Part shown: positions 1 to 6,940 of the stretch, piece after piece
How positions within the stretch are numbered: the first letter of the stretch is position 1
Layout of the letters: the number at the start of each line of letters is the position of its first letter
NCBI RefSeq assembly: GCF_019880225.1
Contig: NZ_CP082285.1
Coordinates: 1 to 64,000, forward strand
Direction of reading: 5' to 3'
Length of the DNA stretch: 64,000 nt
Origin: Halobaculum rubrum
GTDB taxonomy: Archaea; Halobacteriota; Halobacteria; Halobacteriales; Haloferacaceae
The notes under the pieces: generated by a model
The model's input: only the letters and a program-made list of their open reading frames with translations
Told to the model about the DNA's origin: nothing
Database searches by the model: none
Translations under genes and position numbers: made by a program

Positions 1-38
1 GGCTACGACCAAATTCTGTAGCAATTCGGCCCAGTATT

Positions 39-90
39 GTAGTTAGTCTAGTTAGCCTAACTACCTAGCCTAACTCGGTAGGGTAACTAC
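39..90. promoter_or_regulatory. Candidate centromere/operator upstream of parA
   Basis: The tract is built of repeated TAGTTAG and CTAACTA words and contains a perfect 7-1-7 palindrome, TAGTTAGCCTAACTA, at 49-63. A second CTAAC lies near 70 and GTAACTAC closes the tract at 83-90. It sits about 30 bp before the ParA start. Partition cassettes often carry the centromere or autoregulatory operator here, so this is the likely DNA site of the adjacent partner protein. The role is inferred; only the repeats are seen. Confidence 0.5.
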
Positions 91-118
91 TAAGGCTCAT
101 AGAATAGATCCTCAGAAT

Positions 119-946
119 GTGCTAACGTATGCGACCTACTCGGAGTCCGGGGGGATTGGGAAGACCTCCCTGTGTGCAGCGCTCGCGAGAGCGCACTCCG
201 ACAACGGGCTCGATGTCCTCGTCGTGGATATGGACCCACAAAACGGCGACGTGAGCCGGTTGCTCGGCGTCGATGAAGATCGAGAGCAAGAGAACGTCGA
301 TACGCTCTCCCACCATCTCGTCGACCGACCACAAGGCGCGCTCAAGGACCTCGTCCGCGGGAGCGGCGAAGGATTCGACGTCTTGCCCGCGCACAACACA
401 CTCTCACGGCTCGCTGACTGGCTCGATAAGGCTGAGGCCCTCGCCGACGACATGGGTGAGGAATTCCATCGGCACGAACGCCTGTTCGAGGTGCTGCGCG
501 ACAGCGGTCTCGTAAACGAGTACGACGTGTTGATCGTCGACCCACCCGCGACAGAGGGGCCGCATCTCTACAACGCGCTCGCGGCGACGCGGAACCTCGT
601 CGTCCCGACGGAGTTGTCTGGGAAGGGGATGGCCGCCATCGAGGGACTGTCGAGTCTCGTGACCGGGTTCGAGAAGGAGATCGGTGCCGAAATCGGTGTC
701 CTCGCAGTCGTCCCGAACGGGATCAAACACACGACGGACCAGCAGCACTATCGCCAAGAGATCGAAGCACTCGGCTACGATGTTCCGATCATCATCGGTG
801 AACGGTCGTCGCTGTTCGAAGGCTGTTGGCGCCAGCAGTGTACGCCGTTCCACCTCGTCGAGGAGCACCGCTCGCGAAAGCGCGACTACGAACAGGAGAC
901 GCTCGAGCAGCTGCGTGAGCTTGCGACGTTCATCGAAAACGCATGA
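119..946 (+). CDS. ParA/MinD-family partition ATPase
   Basis: This 275-residue P-loop ATPase would move or tether the replicon before cell division, working with a DNA-bound partner. The deviant Walker A motif ESGGIGKTS lies at residues 9-17 with the Lys at 15, followed by VVDMDPQNGDV around residues 35-45 (switch I-like) and LIVDPPATEG near 140, as in ParA/Soj proteins. It begins with GTG at 119; no ATG is available in frame nearby. Its stop overlaps the next start by 4 bp, and a palindromic tract lies just upstream. The family assignment is firm; that it partitions this replicon is inferred from context. Confidence 0.9.
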   Translation: MLTYATYSESGGIGKTSLCAALARAHSDNGLDVLVVDMDPQNGDVSRLLGVDEDREQENVDTLSHHLVDRPQGALKDLVRGSGEGFDVLPAHNTLSRLADWLDKAEALADDMGEEFHRHERLFEVLRDSGLVNEYDVLIVDPPATEGPHLYNALAATRNLVVPTELSGKGMAAIEGLSSLVTGFEKEIGAEIGVLAVVPNGIKHTTDQQHYRQEIEALGYDVPIIIGERSSLFEGCWRQQCTPFHLVEEHRSRKRDYEQETLEQLRELATFIENA

Positions 947-1377
947 GTGAGGGACCTACCATGAAAGCCGGATCATCCAACGACCCATTCAGCGACGACG
1001 ACCAGGACGAACAGCCCGAGGAAGAGCCTGTCGAGGAGATTGACGACGAGGGGGCCGATGCGAACACGTCGGAGCCAGTCCCTGAATCGCGTCCGGAACG
1101 CGAGGAGGTCGTCGACGAGCGCGATACCAACAGTGGGTCGCGACTCGATCAGTATCCGTACAAGCTGCGTCGGGACTCCGTAAAAGACGAGCGCGATATG
1201 GTCCAGTTGTACGTTCAAAATTCAACTGAGCGGCGCTCAACAGCCCGGAAAGCCGAGTTTGAAGAAGAACATGAGGTGGATGTCTACCTGACCGACTGGC
1301 GTGAGGCAGCGTTCCTCGCCGGTGTTGAGGAACGCGGGATCGCCGATGTGCTTCGCGAGTGGGGATACGATTTGTAA
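943..1377 (+). CDS. Small acidic ParA-partner protein
   Basis: This protein of 144 residues has a disordered, Asp/Glu-rich first half (to about residue 65), then a compact part with RLDQYPYKLRRDSVKDERD and a helical C-terminus (LTDWREAAFLAGVEERGIADVLREWGYDL). I recognise no named domain. It overlaps the ParA gene by ATGA and ends the cassette, the usual place of a centromere-binding adaptor such as ParB, ParG or ParR. Translation could also begin at the in-frame ATG at 961. The partner role is inferred from position only. Confidence 0.75.
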   Translation: MSEGPTMKAGSSNDPFSDDDQDEQPEEEPVEEIDDEGADANTSEPVPESRPEREEVVDERDTNSGSRLDQYPYKLRRDSVKDERDMVQLYVQNSTERRSTARKAEFEEEHEVDVYLTDWREAAFLAGVEERGIADVLREWGYDL

Positions 1378-1410
1378 GAGACTCTCTGATATCCCGTAGT
1401 TCGGTCAGAA

Positions 1411-2076
1411 TTATTCGTCCGAACGCGACTGATCAAACCGATCTGAGTATTCTCCCTGTCTCGTCTCCTCGTTGGTCTTGTACCCCCGAAAGCGGACGTC
1501 TGGCGGATTGTGATGCGCCTCACGGACATCGTACCAGTAGCGATTGTCTTCCTGATACAGGCACAGAACCCAGTCTTCCTTCTTCCCAAGTTTCGTCGGC
1601 AGTTTGGCGCTGCTGTAGGGTCTCCTCGGGAATTCATCTAACACGATATCCTCGAGGTTCTGTGCTTCAGTTGGGGTAAAGAAGAGATATTTCCCGTCCT
1701 TAGTCTCGTTCGCATCATCGATTGGTCGTGAGTGTTCGACCCCGTGGTTGCTAAAGTAGTACACCCACCCGTCTGTCGTCGTTCGATCTACTTCATCAGG
1801 AAGTTCAGCTAGTGAGCGTAGTGAGTCTGGGCGAATCTCTTCTCGGTATTGGATACAGGCTTCGACGTACTCGAGGGCAGTCTCACGGAAGGTGCCATCT
1901 CTCGGTGGCGTGTCCTCGTCAGGTGGAGCGAAGTGTGTCAATTCCTCGAACACGTCATCAGTGAGGTCCGATGTCAACGACTCGCGCAGTTGTTCCAACC
2001 GACTATCGCTCACTACGCCCGGTTGAGTACCCAAGTCGGTGACACCGTTCGGTGGCGTAGGTTTGGATCGGGTCAT
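1411..2076 (-). CDS. Hypothetical protein next to exonuclease
   Basis: This is an unrecognised 221-residue soluble protein. The first 90 residues are mostly helical and acidic; the C-terminal half is richer in aromatic and basic residues (TTDGWVYYFSNHG, EDWVLCLYQEDNRYWYDVRE), suggesting a compact nucleic-acid or protein-binding fold. Its start overlaps the end of the exonuclease-like gene by 4 bp (ATGA), so the two are almost certainly co-transcribed and perhaps act together. It converges with the ParA cassette. No membrane segment or zinc site is visible. Confidence 0.75.
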   Translation of the reverse strand: MTRSKPTPPNGVTDLGTQPGVVSDSRLEQLRESLTSDLTDDVFEELTHFAPPDEDTPPRDGTFRETALEYVEACIQYREEIRPDSLRSLAELPDEVDRTTTDGWVYYFSNHGVEHSRPIDDANETKDGKYLFFTPTEAQNLEDIVLDEFPRRPYSSAKLPTKLGKKEDWVLCLYQEDNRYWYDVREAHHNPPDVRFRGYKTNEETRQGEYSDRFDQSRSDE

Positions 2077-2714
2077 GGTTCTTCGACGCCAATGTCGTAG
2101 TAGAACAGCCGAAAGTTTGCGTAGAGATCTCCCTCGAGGTACTCCTCTATCGTTCTCAGTAGATCGGCTTTGACTCCTGTTTCGCCGAAACGGGCGGCTT
2201 GGAGGTATGTCGGACCGAGCTCTTCCCCAAACCGAGTATTGTCAAGTGGTTCTCCCTTCCACATTACCTGCGGAGGATCCTCGCCGTAGGCCTCCAGTGA
2301 CGATTCCAACGACGGGAATGATTTGCCCTGAGATCGCGCCAAGTCGACGCGGTCGTCCTGCATTAGGTCAACGTGTAACTCGGGACTGAAGAGGCTGGGT
2401 CTCTGAGCTTCGACACCAAGGATTTCGAGGCGGTCAGTGAGATAGTCGAGATCGAACCACTTCCCGTTGTAGGTAACAAGGAAGTCAGCGTCAAGCTGCT
2501 CCAGATATCGGTATGCAGACTGGATAACGTCCGCTTCGTCATCGCCACTGTTCCGGTGGAACATCTCGACAGAGGCCTCGTCAACCGGCTCATCTCGGTC
2601 GTGGATACCGATTCCAACCGAGACAGTCTCGCCGTCGTCGGGCTCCAATGACGTTGTCTCGATGTCCAGCGTCGCCACCCGGTCATGGCCGGGATCGTCT
2701 CTATCAATCTGCAC
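2073..2714 (-). CDS. DEDD-family 3'-5' exonuclease (RNase H-like)
   Basis: A predicted exonuclease of 213 residues acting on DNA or RNA ends. The DEDDy signature can be followed: LDIETTS near residue 17 (Exo I), FLVTYNGKWFDLDYL near 80 (Exo II), and YLEGD close to the C-terminus, which fits the YxxxD Exo III motif. The overall pattern is that of the YprB-like RNase H-like exonucleases. It is the first gene of a two-gene unit with the 221-residue protein. The upstream stretch to 2843 is short and AT-richer, fitting a promoter. The substrate is unknown. Confidence 0.8.
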   Translation of the reverse strand: MQIDRDDPGHDRVATLDIETTSLEPDDGETVSVGIGIHDRDEPVDEASVEMFHRNSGDDEADVIQSAYRYLEQLDADFLVTYNGKWFDLDYLTDRLEILGVEAQRPSLFSPELHVDLMQDDRVDLARSQGKSFPSLESSLEAYGEDPPQVMWKGEPLDNTRFGEELGPTYLQAARFGETGVKADLLRTIEEYLEGDLYANFRLFYYDIGVEEP

Positions 2715-2843
2715 GGATTACATCCAAGATGATACTAACTTAAACCTCCGTTTCGATAGAATCGGGCCACGTCAGATTACGCGTTTCCTCGGTTCTCAAG
2801 TACGCTTTCGCGTGGAACGTCGAAGGCGGCCGCCAAGTTGTAA

Positions 2844-3683
2844 TCAGCGAGAGAATCGATCTCGTTGCCCCGTCGCACAGTATCCACCGTCGCTAGTACG
2901 CTCTGCGACACCATACTGCTCAAGATAGTCGATCCGAGCCCTCACTTCCTCTTCTGGAAGCGAGAGCTCGTCGGCAAGTTCGGAGATCGATTTCGGCGTG
3001 GTCTCATCAAGAGCGAGCTGCAGTTCGTAGCCATCCATATACCGTTCATGAATGTCAGGAACGACATCATCAAGGGGAGTTTGGATCCCTGCCTGTTCGT
3101 CTAGTTCCTCGAGGGCCTCGGAGACGTAGGTGACAAATCGCTCACCGCCGAGAAGATCAGCTTGCCGATCTAATTCTCGTTCAATCCCGTCGAATTCCAA
3201 TCCTGTCTGCACGAGTGTGGCCATGTCACCGATGTCGTCTGGCCGGCCGGCAACGGATTTGAACAAGAAAATATCCTCGAAGGAGACGAGACCCACGGAG
3301 AGGGTGTCAGTCGACAGAAACGGCTCACTTCGGGCTTTCATTCCGTCACTGAAGAACAGCTTGTTGGCTATCTGGCGGTGGAACAGATCGATTTGGCACC
3401 CATCGTCGTTACGGACACAATGACGTGCTCCGAGCGCATCATACTCTTCGCCTAAGTCTGTGACCTCCTCGTATCCTAACGACTCAAGCCCTCCGAGCAG
3501 GCGCTTGTACCCATCTTCGTTTGCAACGACCAGGTCGATGTCTTTCGTCGTGTCCTTGAGATCACGTAACGACATCGCACCGCCGCCGATAAGATACGCA
3601 TCAACGGGAGTTGCTAACGCATCCGCGATTCGCCCGAGTTCGCGTTCAATATACCCCCGGTCGAACCGGTTCCGCTTACTCAT
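2844..3683 (-). CDS. AbiEii-like nucleotidyltransferase
   Basis: The N-terminal part of this 279-residue protein shows the minimal nucleotidyltransferase pattern: AYLIGGGAMSLR (GG..S) followed by TTKDIDLVV with the catalytic DxD-type acidic pair, near residues 29-52. The C-terminus (about 225-275) is a winged helix with a putative recognition segment LPEEEVRARIDYLEQYGV. Such fused or paired NTase proteins act as toxins in AbiE-like abortive-infection or toxin-antitoxin modules by modifying RNA. Its start overlaps the winged-helix gene upstream by ATGA, strengthening a two-gene module. Toxicity is inferred from family and layout. Confidence 0.75.
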   Translation of the reverse strand: MSKRNRFDRGYIERELGRIADALATPVDAYLIGGGAMSLRDLKDTTKDIDLVVANEDGYKRLLGGLESLGYEEVTDLGEEYDALGARHCVRNDDGCQIDLFHRQIANKLFFSDGMKARSEPFLSTDTLSVGLVSFEDIFLFKSVAGRPDDIGDMATLVQTGLEFDGIERELDRQADLLGGERFVTYVSEALEELDEQAGIQTPLDDVVPDIHERYMDGYELQLALDETTPKSISELADELSLPEEEVRARIDYLEQYGVAERTSDGGYCATGQRDRFSR

Positions 3684-4630
3684 AGATCAATTTCGTAGTC
3701 TGCTGCGGTTTGTTTGAACTCTTTCCATTCTGGGAACTGGTCGCCCGAACGACTGCCGTCGGTTTCGAGATACTCACACAACGCTTCTACAAGCTCAACT
3801 AGACTCTGAGCGGCTTCTGGATCGTACTGGGTTGCACTCTCGCGAAGGGAATCAACGTCGAGCGACTGTGCAGCGATCAACAGCAGACAGTACGTCCGAT
3901 ACCGTGAGCCGTCGTCGATGAGGAGCGTGTGGGAAACAAGTTCTGCAGGAGAGATCCCAGCGAGGCGGTCAGACCGAATGTAGTACTGCCGTTGTTTGGT
4001 GAGCAGCGGGATTCCGAACTGTTCGAACGCCGGCGGCCCTGTCTCATAGAATGCGTCCGCATCAACGGTCGATTCACACGCGAAGAGGTACTCGTCGTGC
4101 CGCTCCCAAATGATATTCACACCACTCGTGTATTCTTCCGCTTCGAGTCGGTGGGCCTGGTGGCTGAGGCCCCGAGCAATCGACGGGAGCGTCGAGAATG
4201 GGTCGTTGACTCGGTACTGAGAGTTGTGTTTGCCAACGATGCCAACCATCTGGAGATCATCCAGTCGGCGATAGACTGTCGAGCGACCCAAGCCACTCAA
4301 CTTGGCCAGCTCCGTCGCAGTGTGAGGGCCCTTAAGATAGTAGAGAATTGTGAGCCCAGCCCCTCCGAGTAGATCTGGAAAATCGACGTGCTGGTATTCG
4401 ACAAAGAGTGTTTCCAGTTCTTCGACCGGCTTCGTCTCTGCGGGTGAGACCAACTTCTGCTCGTTGGTGGCTTCCACTCTAACAACCCCAGCACTCGCTA
4501 GTGAAGACACGAGTCGGGACGTCTGACTCAAACTCCTGTTAATCTCTCCTGATAGCGTACTAATTGATAGCTTAGAACCCTCATGCGCTACGAGCGCTGA
4601 CAAAACATCGAATTGGCGTTTGGAGATCAT
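3680..4630 (-). CDS. Winged-helix regulator, probable AbiEi-like partner
   Basis: In 316 residues two consecutive winged-helix units can be seen: residues 1-60 (FDVLSALVAHEGSKLSISTL, then SQTSRLVSSLASAGVV) and 85-145 (TILYYLKGPHTATELAKLSG, then STVYRRLDDLQMVGIV). The remainder is an alpha/beta domain of unknown fold. It is the first gene of a two-gene operon with the nucleotidyltransferase, as in AbiEi/AbiEii, where the first protein represses the operon and neutralises the toxin. The fold is clear; the antitoxin role is inferred. Confidence 0.75.
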   Translation of the reverse strand: MISKRQFDVLSALVAHEGSKLSISTLSGEINRSLSQTSRLVSSLASAGVVRVEATNEQKLVSPAETKPVEELETLFVEYQHVDFPDLLGGAGLTILYYLKGPHTATELAKLSGLGRSTVYRRLDDLQMVGIVGKHNSQYRVNDPFSTLPSIARGLSHQAHRLEAEEYTSGVNIIWERHDEYLFACESTVDADAFYETGPPAFEQFGIPLLTKQRQYYIRSDRLAGISPAELVSHTLLIDDGSRYRTYCLLLIAAQSLDVDSLRESATQYDPEAAQSLVELVEALCEYLETDGSRSGDQFPEWKEFKQTAADYEIDL

Positions 4631-4823
4631 ATTGTCCCACAGAACGCAACCACTGTATATACTACTTTCTCTTTTTGGGACAACTAACTATGAGACAGAC
4701 AAGTCAGATAGTAGATATTACAAGAATCGTATATGTTTTGATTGGGAGTTCGCCTGTCAAGGAGCGGACGGGGATCATCAGTGAGATTCTATTCGAACAA
4801 CGGTGTGTTGGAGTCTGAATTAC

Positions 4824-4843
4824 CCCACAATCAAAATTGTGGG
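4824..4843. promoter_or_regulatory. Perfect palindrome, also found at 59.2 kb
   Basis: CCCACAAT-CAAA-ATTGTGGG is an 8-bp inverted repeat with a 4-base loop, preceded by TAC and followed by ATAT. A near copy with the same flanks lies at 59223-59242 directly in front of a gene start. Here no start codon follows on either strand, so the site is orphaned, or it serves the regulator gene about 190 bp away. A protein-binding operator is the simplest reading. Confidence 0.5.
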
Positions 4844-5049
4844 ATATAAGGAGAGCCAGTGGATCAATCAGTGCGCCGGTGGATATTGGATTCCAGAATA
4901 CCGGCTATTCGGTGGGATTCACCCCCACCATTTCCAGTAATAGCGATTCCCCCTACCCCACGCCGTTGATATCAGCGTGCCCCAGGGCTCCGATTCACGA
5001 TCGTTGATGTCGAGTTTTCCAGCGAGTGCGGAGAGCGCTGACTCAAACC

Positions 5050-5109
5050 TTACATCGGACATACCCCCCTCCAGTAGACACACCCCCAGTTTACATTGGA
5101 CGCACCCCC
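5050..5109 (+). repeat. Origin-box repeats, 3' side of orc gene
   Basis: Copies of the replicon's origin box lie at 5050-5069 (TTACATCGGACATACCCCCC) and 5089-5109 (GTTTACATTGGACGCACCCC plus C). A shorter degenerate copy, GTAGACACACCCCC, is at 5074-5087. The layout, a conserved core followed by a C-run, is that of archaeal origin recognition boxes bound by Orc1/Cdc6. They point the same way and face the gene's 3' end. Confidence 0.65.
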
Positions 5110-5129
5110 GTCAGACGCGGTGCAGTCTG

Positions 5130-6395
5130 CTATTTGTGTCGGGGACGGAGCGTCTCTTCGACGAAGTCGCCAAGTCGTGAATCCGGTTCGAGGTTGTCGA
5201 GGACCGTCTCGATTTTCACGTCGAGCTCGTAGCGGTTCGTCTTCCCCAGGCCCTGCCCACGACCGCGGGTCTCTTTCGTGAGGATCCCGCTGTCAGCAAG
5301 GTCGTTGAGTTTGTCGCGGAACCGGCGCTCGGAGATCGTATTGGCGTCAACGTCGTTGCAGAACACCTGGTAGATATCGTGGAGATCCTTCGTCTCTGCC
5401 GCCTTCGTGCCGGTGATCGTCGCCTGTGTCACAGTCAGCAGCGCGAGTGCACGCTGCATCGGCAGCGAACGGATACCTCGTTCGACAGCGGCGCGCTCGA
5501 GGTACTCGTGGGCTTCTTGGACGTGCTCGGCTGTGACCGCACCCTCGCCGGCTTCGTCAGCAAACCGGCATGCCCGGAACATGAGCTTGATCGCCTCGCG
5601 GGCGTCGCCGGAGTCTTGCGCGGCGTACGCCGAGGCCAGCGGGATCGCATCATCAGCGAGAACGTCGCTTTCGAGGGTTTCAAACGGGTTGTCAGGGTCG
5701 GAGAACGACGTATCGCGAAGGCCGCCAGCGGCACGTCGGGCAAGAATATTCCGGAGCTGGTTCGCATCGTAGGGTGCGAACTCGATCTCATCCTCGCCAA
5801 GCGAGGACCGAACGTCTGCGTTGAGATTGTCGCGGAACCGGTAGTCGTTCGTGATACCGATCAGCGAGAGACGCACGCCCTCAGGATTCGCCCTGGACAG
5901 CTCATACAACACGTAGTCATCGTTGCCGATGGCGTCGATCTCGTCGAGGATCACGATCACGGTGCCGCCAATCGCCTCGAGCTCCGAGATGATCATCTCG
6001 AAGAGCGTCTTCTTCGGATGTCCGCTCGGGAGTTCCTCACCTGGTCCGTACTGCTTCTCGCGAAGCGCCTTGATCAGGTGCGTCATCACGTGGTACGACT
6101 TCTCCATCCCCTTGCAGCGGACGTGGACCACGCAGACATCTTTGTCGTGCTCGTCAGCGTACCGCTGTAATTGACTCGTCTTCAGGCTGATCCCGACGGT
6201 TTTCCCTTGGCCAGTGGGACCGTAGACGAACGCGTTGATCGGGTCGTATCCCTGAGCGGCGGGCTCGAGCGTCGAGTGGAGGTTATTGAGTTCAGCCTCA
6301 CGCTCGGGGAGCGTCTCGGGTTGGTAGGTCTGTGTGTTCGGATTTAACCGATCCATGTCGGCGAAGATGGTGTCGTCGCCGCCGAACGAGCGCAT
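5130..6395 (-). CDS. orc: Orc1/Cdc6 replication initiator
   Basis: This AAA+ initiator (421 residues from the chosen start) binds origin boxes and loads the replicative helicase. Walker A is GPTGQGKT at residues 59-66, Walker B LDEIDAIG at 150-157, sensor-like SLIGITNDYRFRDNL near 185, and a C-terminal winged helix ends the protein (SERRFRDKLNDLADSGILTKE). The longer in-frame extension to 6533 is rejected because it translates the origin repeats; the ATG at 6395 gives the usual N-terminus. Flanking boxes on both sides show that this initiator and the repeats form one origin. Confidence 0.93.
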   Translation of the reverse strand: MRSFGGDDTIFADMDRLNPNTQTYQPETLPEREAELNNLHSTLEPAAQGYDPINAFVYGPTGQGKTVGISLKTSQLQRYADEHDKDVCVVHVRCKGMEKSYHVMTHLIKALREKQYGPGEELPSGHPKKTLFEMIISELEAIGGTVIVILDEIDAIGNDDYVLYELSRANPEGVRLSLIGITNDYRFRDNLNADVRSSLGEDEIEFAPYDANQLRNILARRAAGGLRDTSFSDPDNPFETLESDVLADDAIPLASAYAAQDSGDAREAIKLMFRACRFADEAGEGAVTAEHVQEAHEYLERAAVERGIRSLPMQRALALLTVTQATITGTKAAETKDLHDIYQVFCNDVDANTISERRFRDKLNDLADSGILTKETRGRGQGLGKTNRYELDVKIETVLDNLEPDSRLGDFVEETLRPRHK

Positions 6396-6460
6396 GAGTC
6401 GTTGCTCTGACGGGGGCGAGTTAACCCTTCCGTCCGCGCGATGGGTGCCCGTCCGGTAGC

Positions 6461-6540
6461 GGGGGGTGTGTCCAATGTAAACTGCGTCAGTGAGGTCTCG
6501 GTGTGCCGAAGGGAGGGACGGGGGTGCGTCCAATGTAAAC
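6461..6540 (-). repeat. Origin-box repeats upstream of orc gene
   Basis: Two copies in reverse orientation lie at 6461-6482 (read on the minus strand as GTTTACATTGGACACACCCC plus CC) and 6520-6540 (GTTTACATTGGACGCACCCC plus C). They are spaced 59 bp apart and lie just before the Orc1/Cdc6 start, so they may also autoregulate it. Their orientation is opposite to the copies at 5.1 kb and 6.7 kb. Confidence 0.7.
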
Positions 6541-6725
6541 TCACGAGAGAGGGGCGGGAGAAGCGCTGAGGCGGTCGAGCCGGTTCTAATTGTGGGCTAG
6601 TTTTATCATCCACTGGTTAGTATACGGACCGTACTAGACTAGTGTCGTGCAGTGAAGTGGTAGCGTGGCTTGTGAGTTTGAAGATCGGCCTACCTTTTTG
6701 AGGTTTACATTGGACGCACCCCCCC
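6541..6725. other. Probable origin core with fifth origin box
   Basis: Between the inverted boxes at 6461-6540 and a forward copy at 6703-6725 (GTTTACATTGGACGCACCCC plus a C-run) lies a more AT-rich stretch around 6595-6650 with TAGTTTTATCATCC and GTATACGG. Inverted boxes around an AT-rich segment are the usual shape of a haloarchaeal unwinding region. Function is inferred. Confidence 0.55.
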
Positions 6726-6929
6726 TCCCCGTGGGGGTAGATCGTCAGCAGCGTCGAGTACCGCGGAGGCACACTTTCTGAGGAGACCAAGGACGGTCTC
6801 GCCGTCCAAGTCGCTCGGATCCATCGGATTCAGGAGTAGAAGTGTTGTACCACTGAATGGTCGTGAAATAGTATTCAGTTCTCTCATCAAAATCTTGCTA
6901 CCCCCTGCAATCCCAGTTTCAGTCAACAC
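6705..6929 (-). CDS. Small hypothetical protein at origin
   Basis: A possible 74-residue protein with a plausible haloarchaeal composition (DPSDLDGETVLGLLRKCASA, DAADDLPPRGGG), read away from the 1,201-residue gene, 11 bp beyond that gene's stop. Its last codons run through the origin box at 6703-6725. No domain is recognised. It could instead be an open frame without function. Confidence 0.4.
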   Translation of the reverse strand: MLTETGIAGGSKILMRELNTISRPFSGTTLLLLNPMDPSDLDGETVLGLLRKCASAVLDAADDLPPRGGGVRPM

Positions 6930-6940
6930 TCACGCCAGTC

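Larger units (their letters stand above)
4631..5129. other. Intergenic region with palindrome and origin boxes
   Basis: No convincing gene lies in these 500 bases. The first 200 bases are AT-rich and probably hold the promoter of the minus-strand regulator. A perfect hairpin is present at 4824-4843, and origin boxes lie at 5050-5109, just past the stop of the Orc1/Cdc6 gene. Confidence 0.6.

Noticed and set aside
6396-6533. N-terminal extension of the Orc1/Cdc6 protein
   Set aside because: The codons translate the origin boxes; the ATG at 6395 gives the expected N-terminus.
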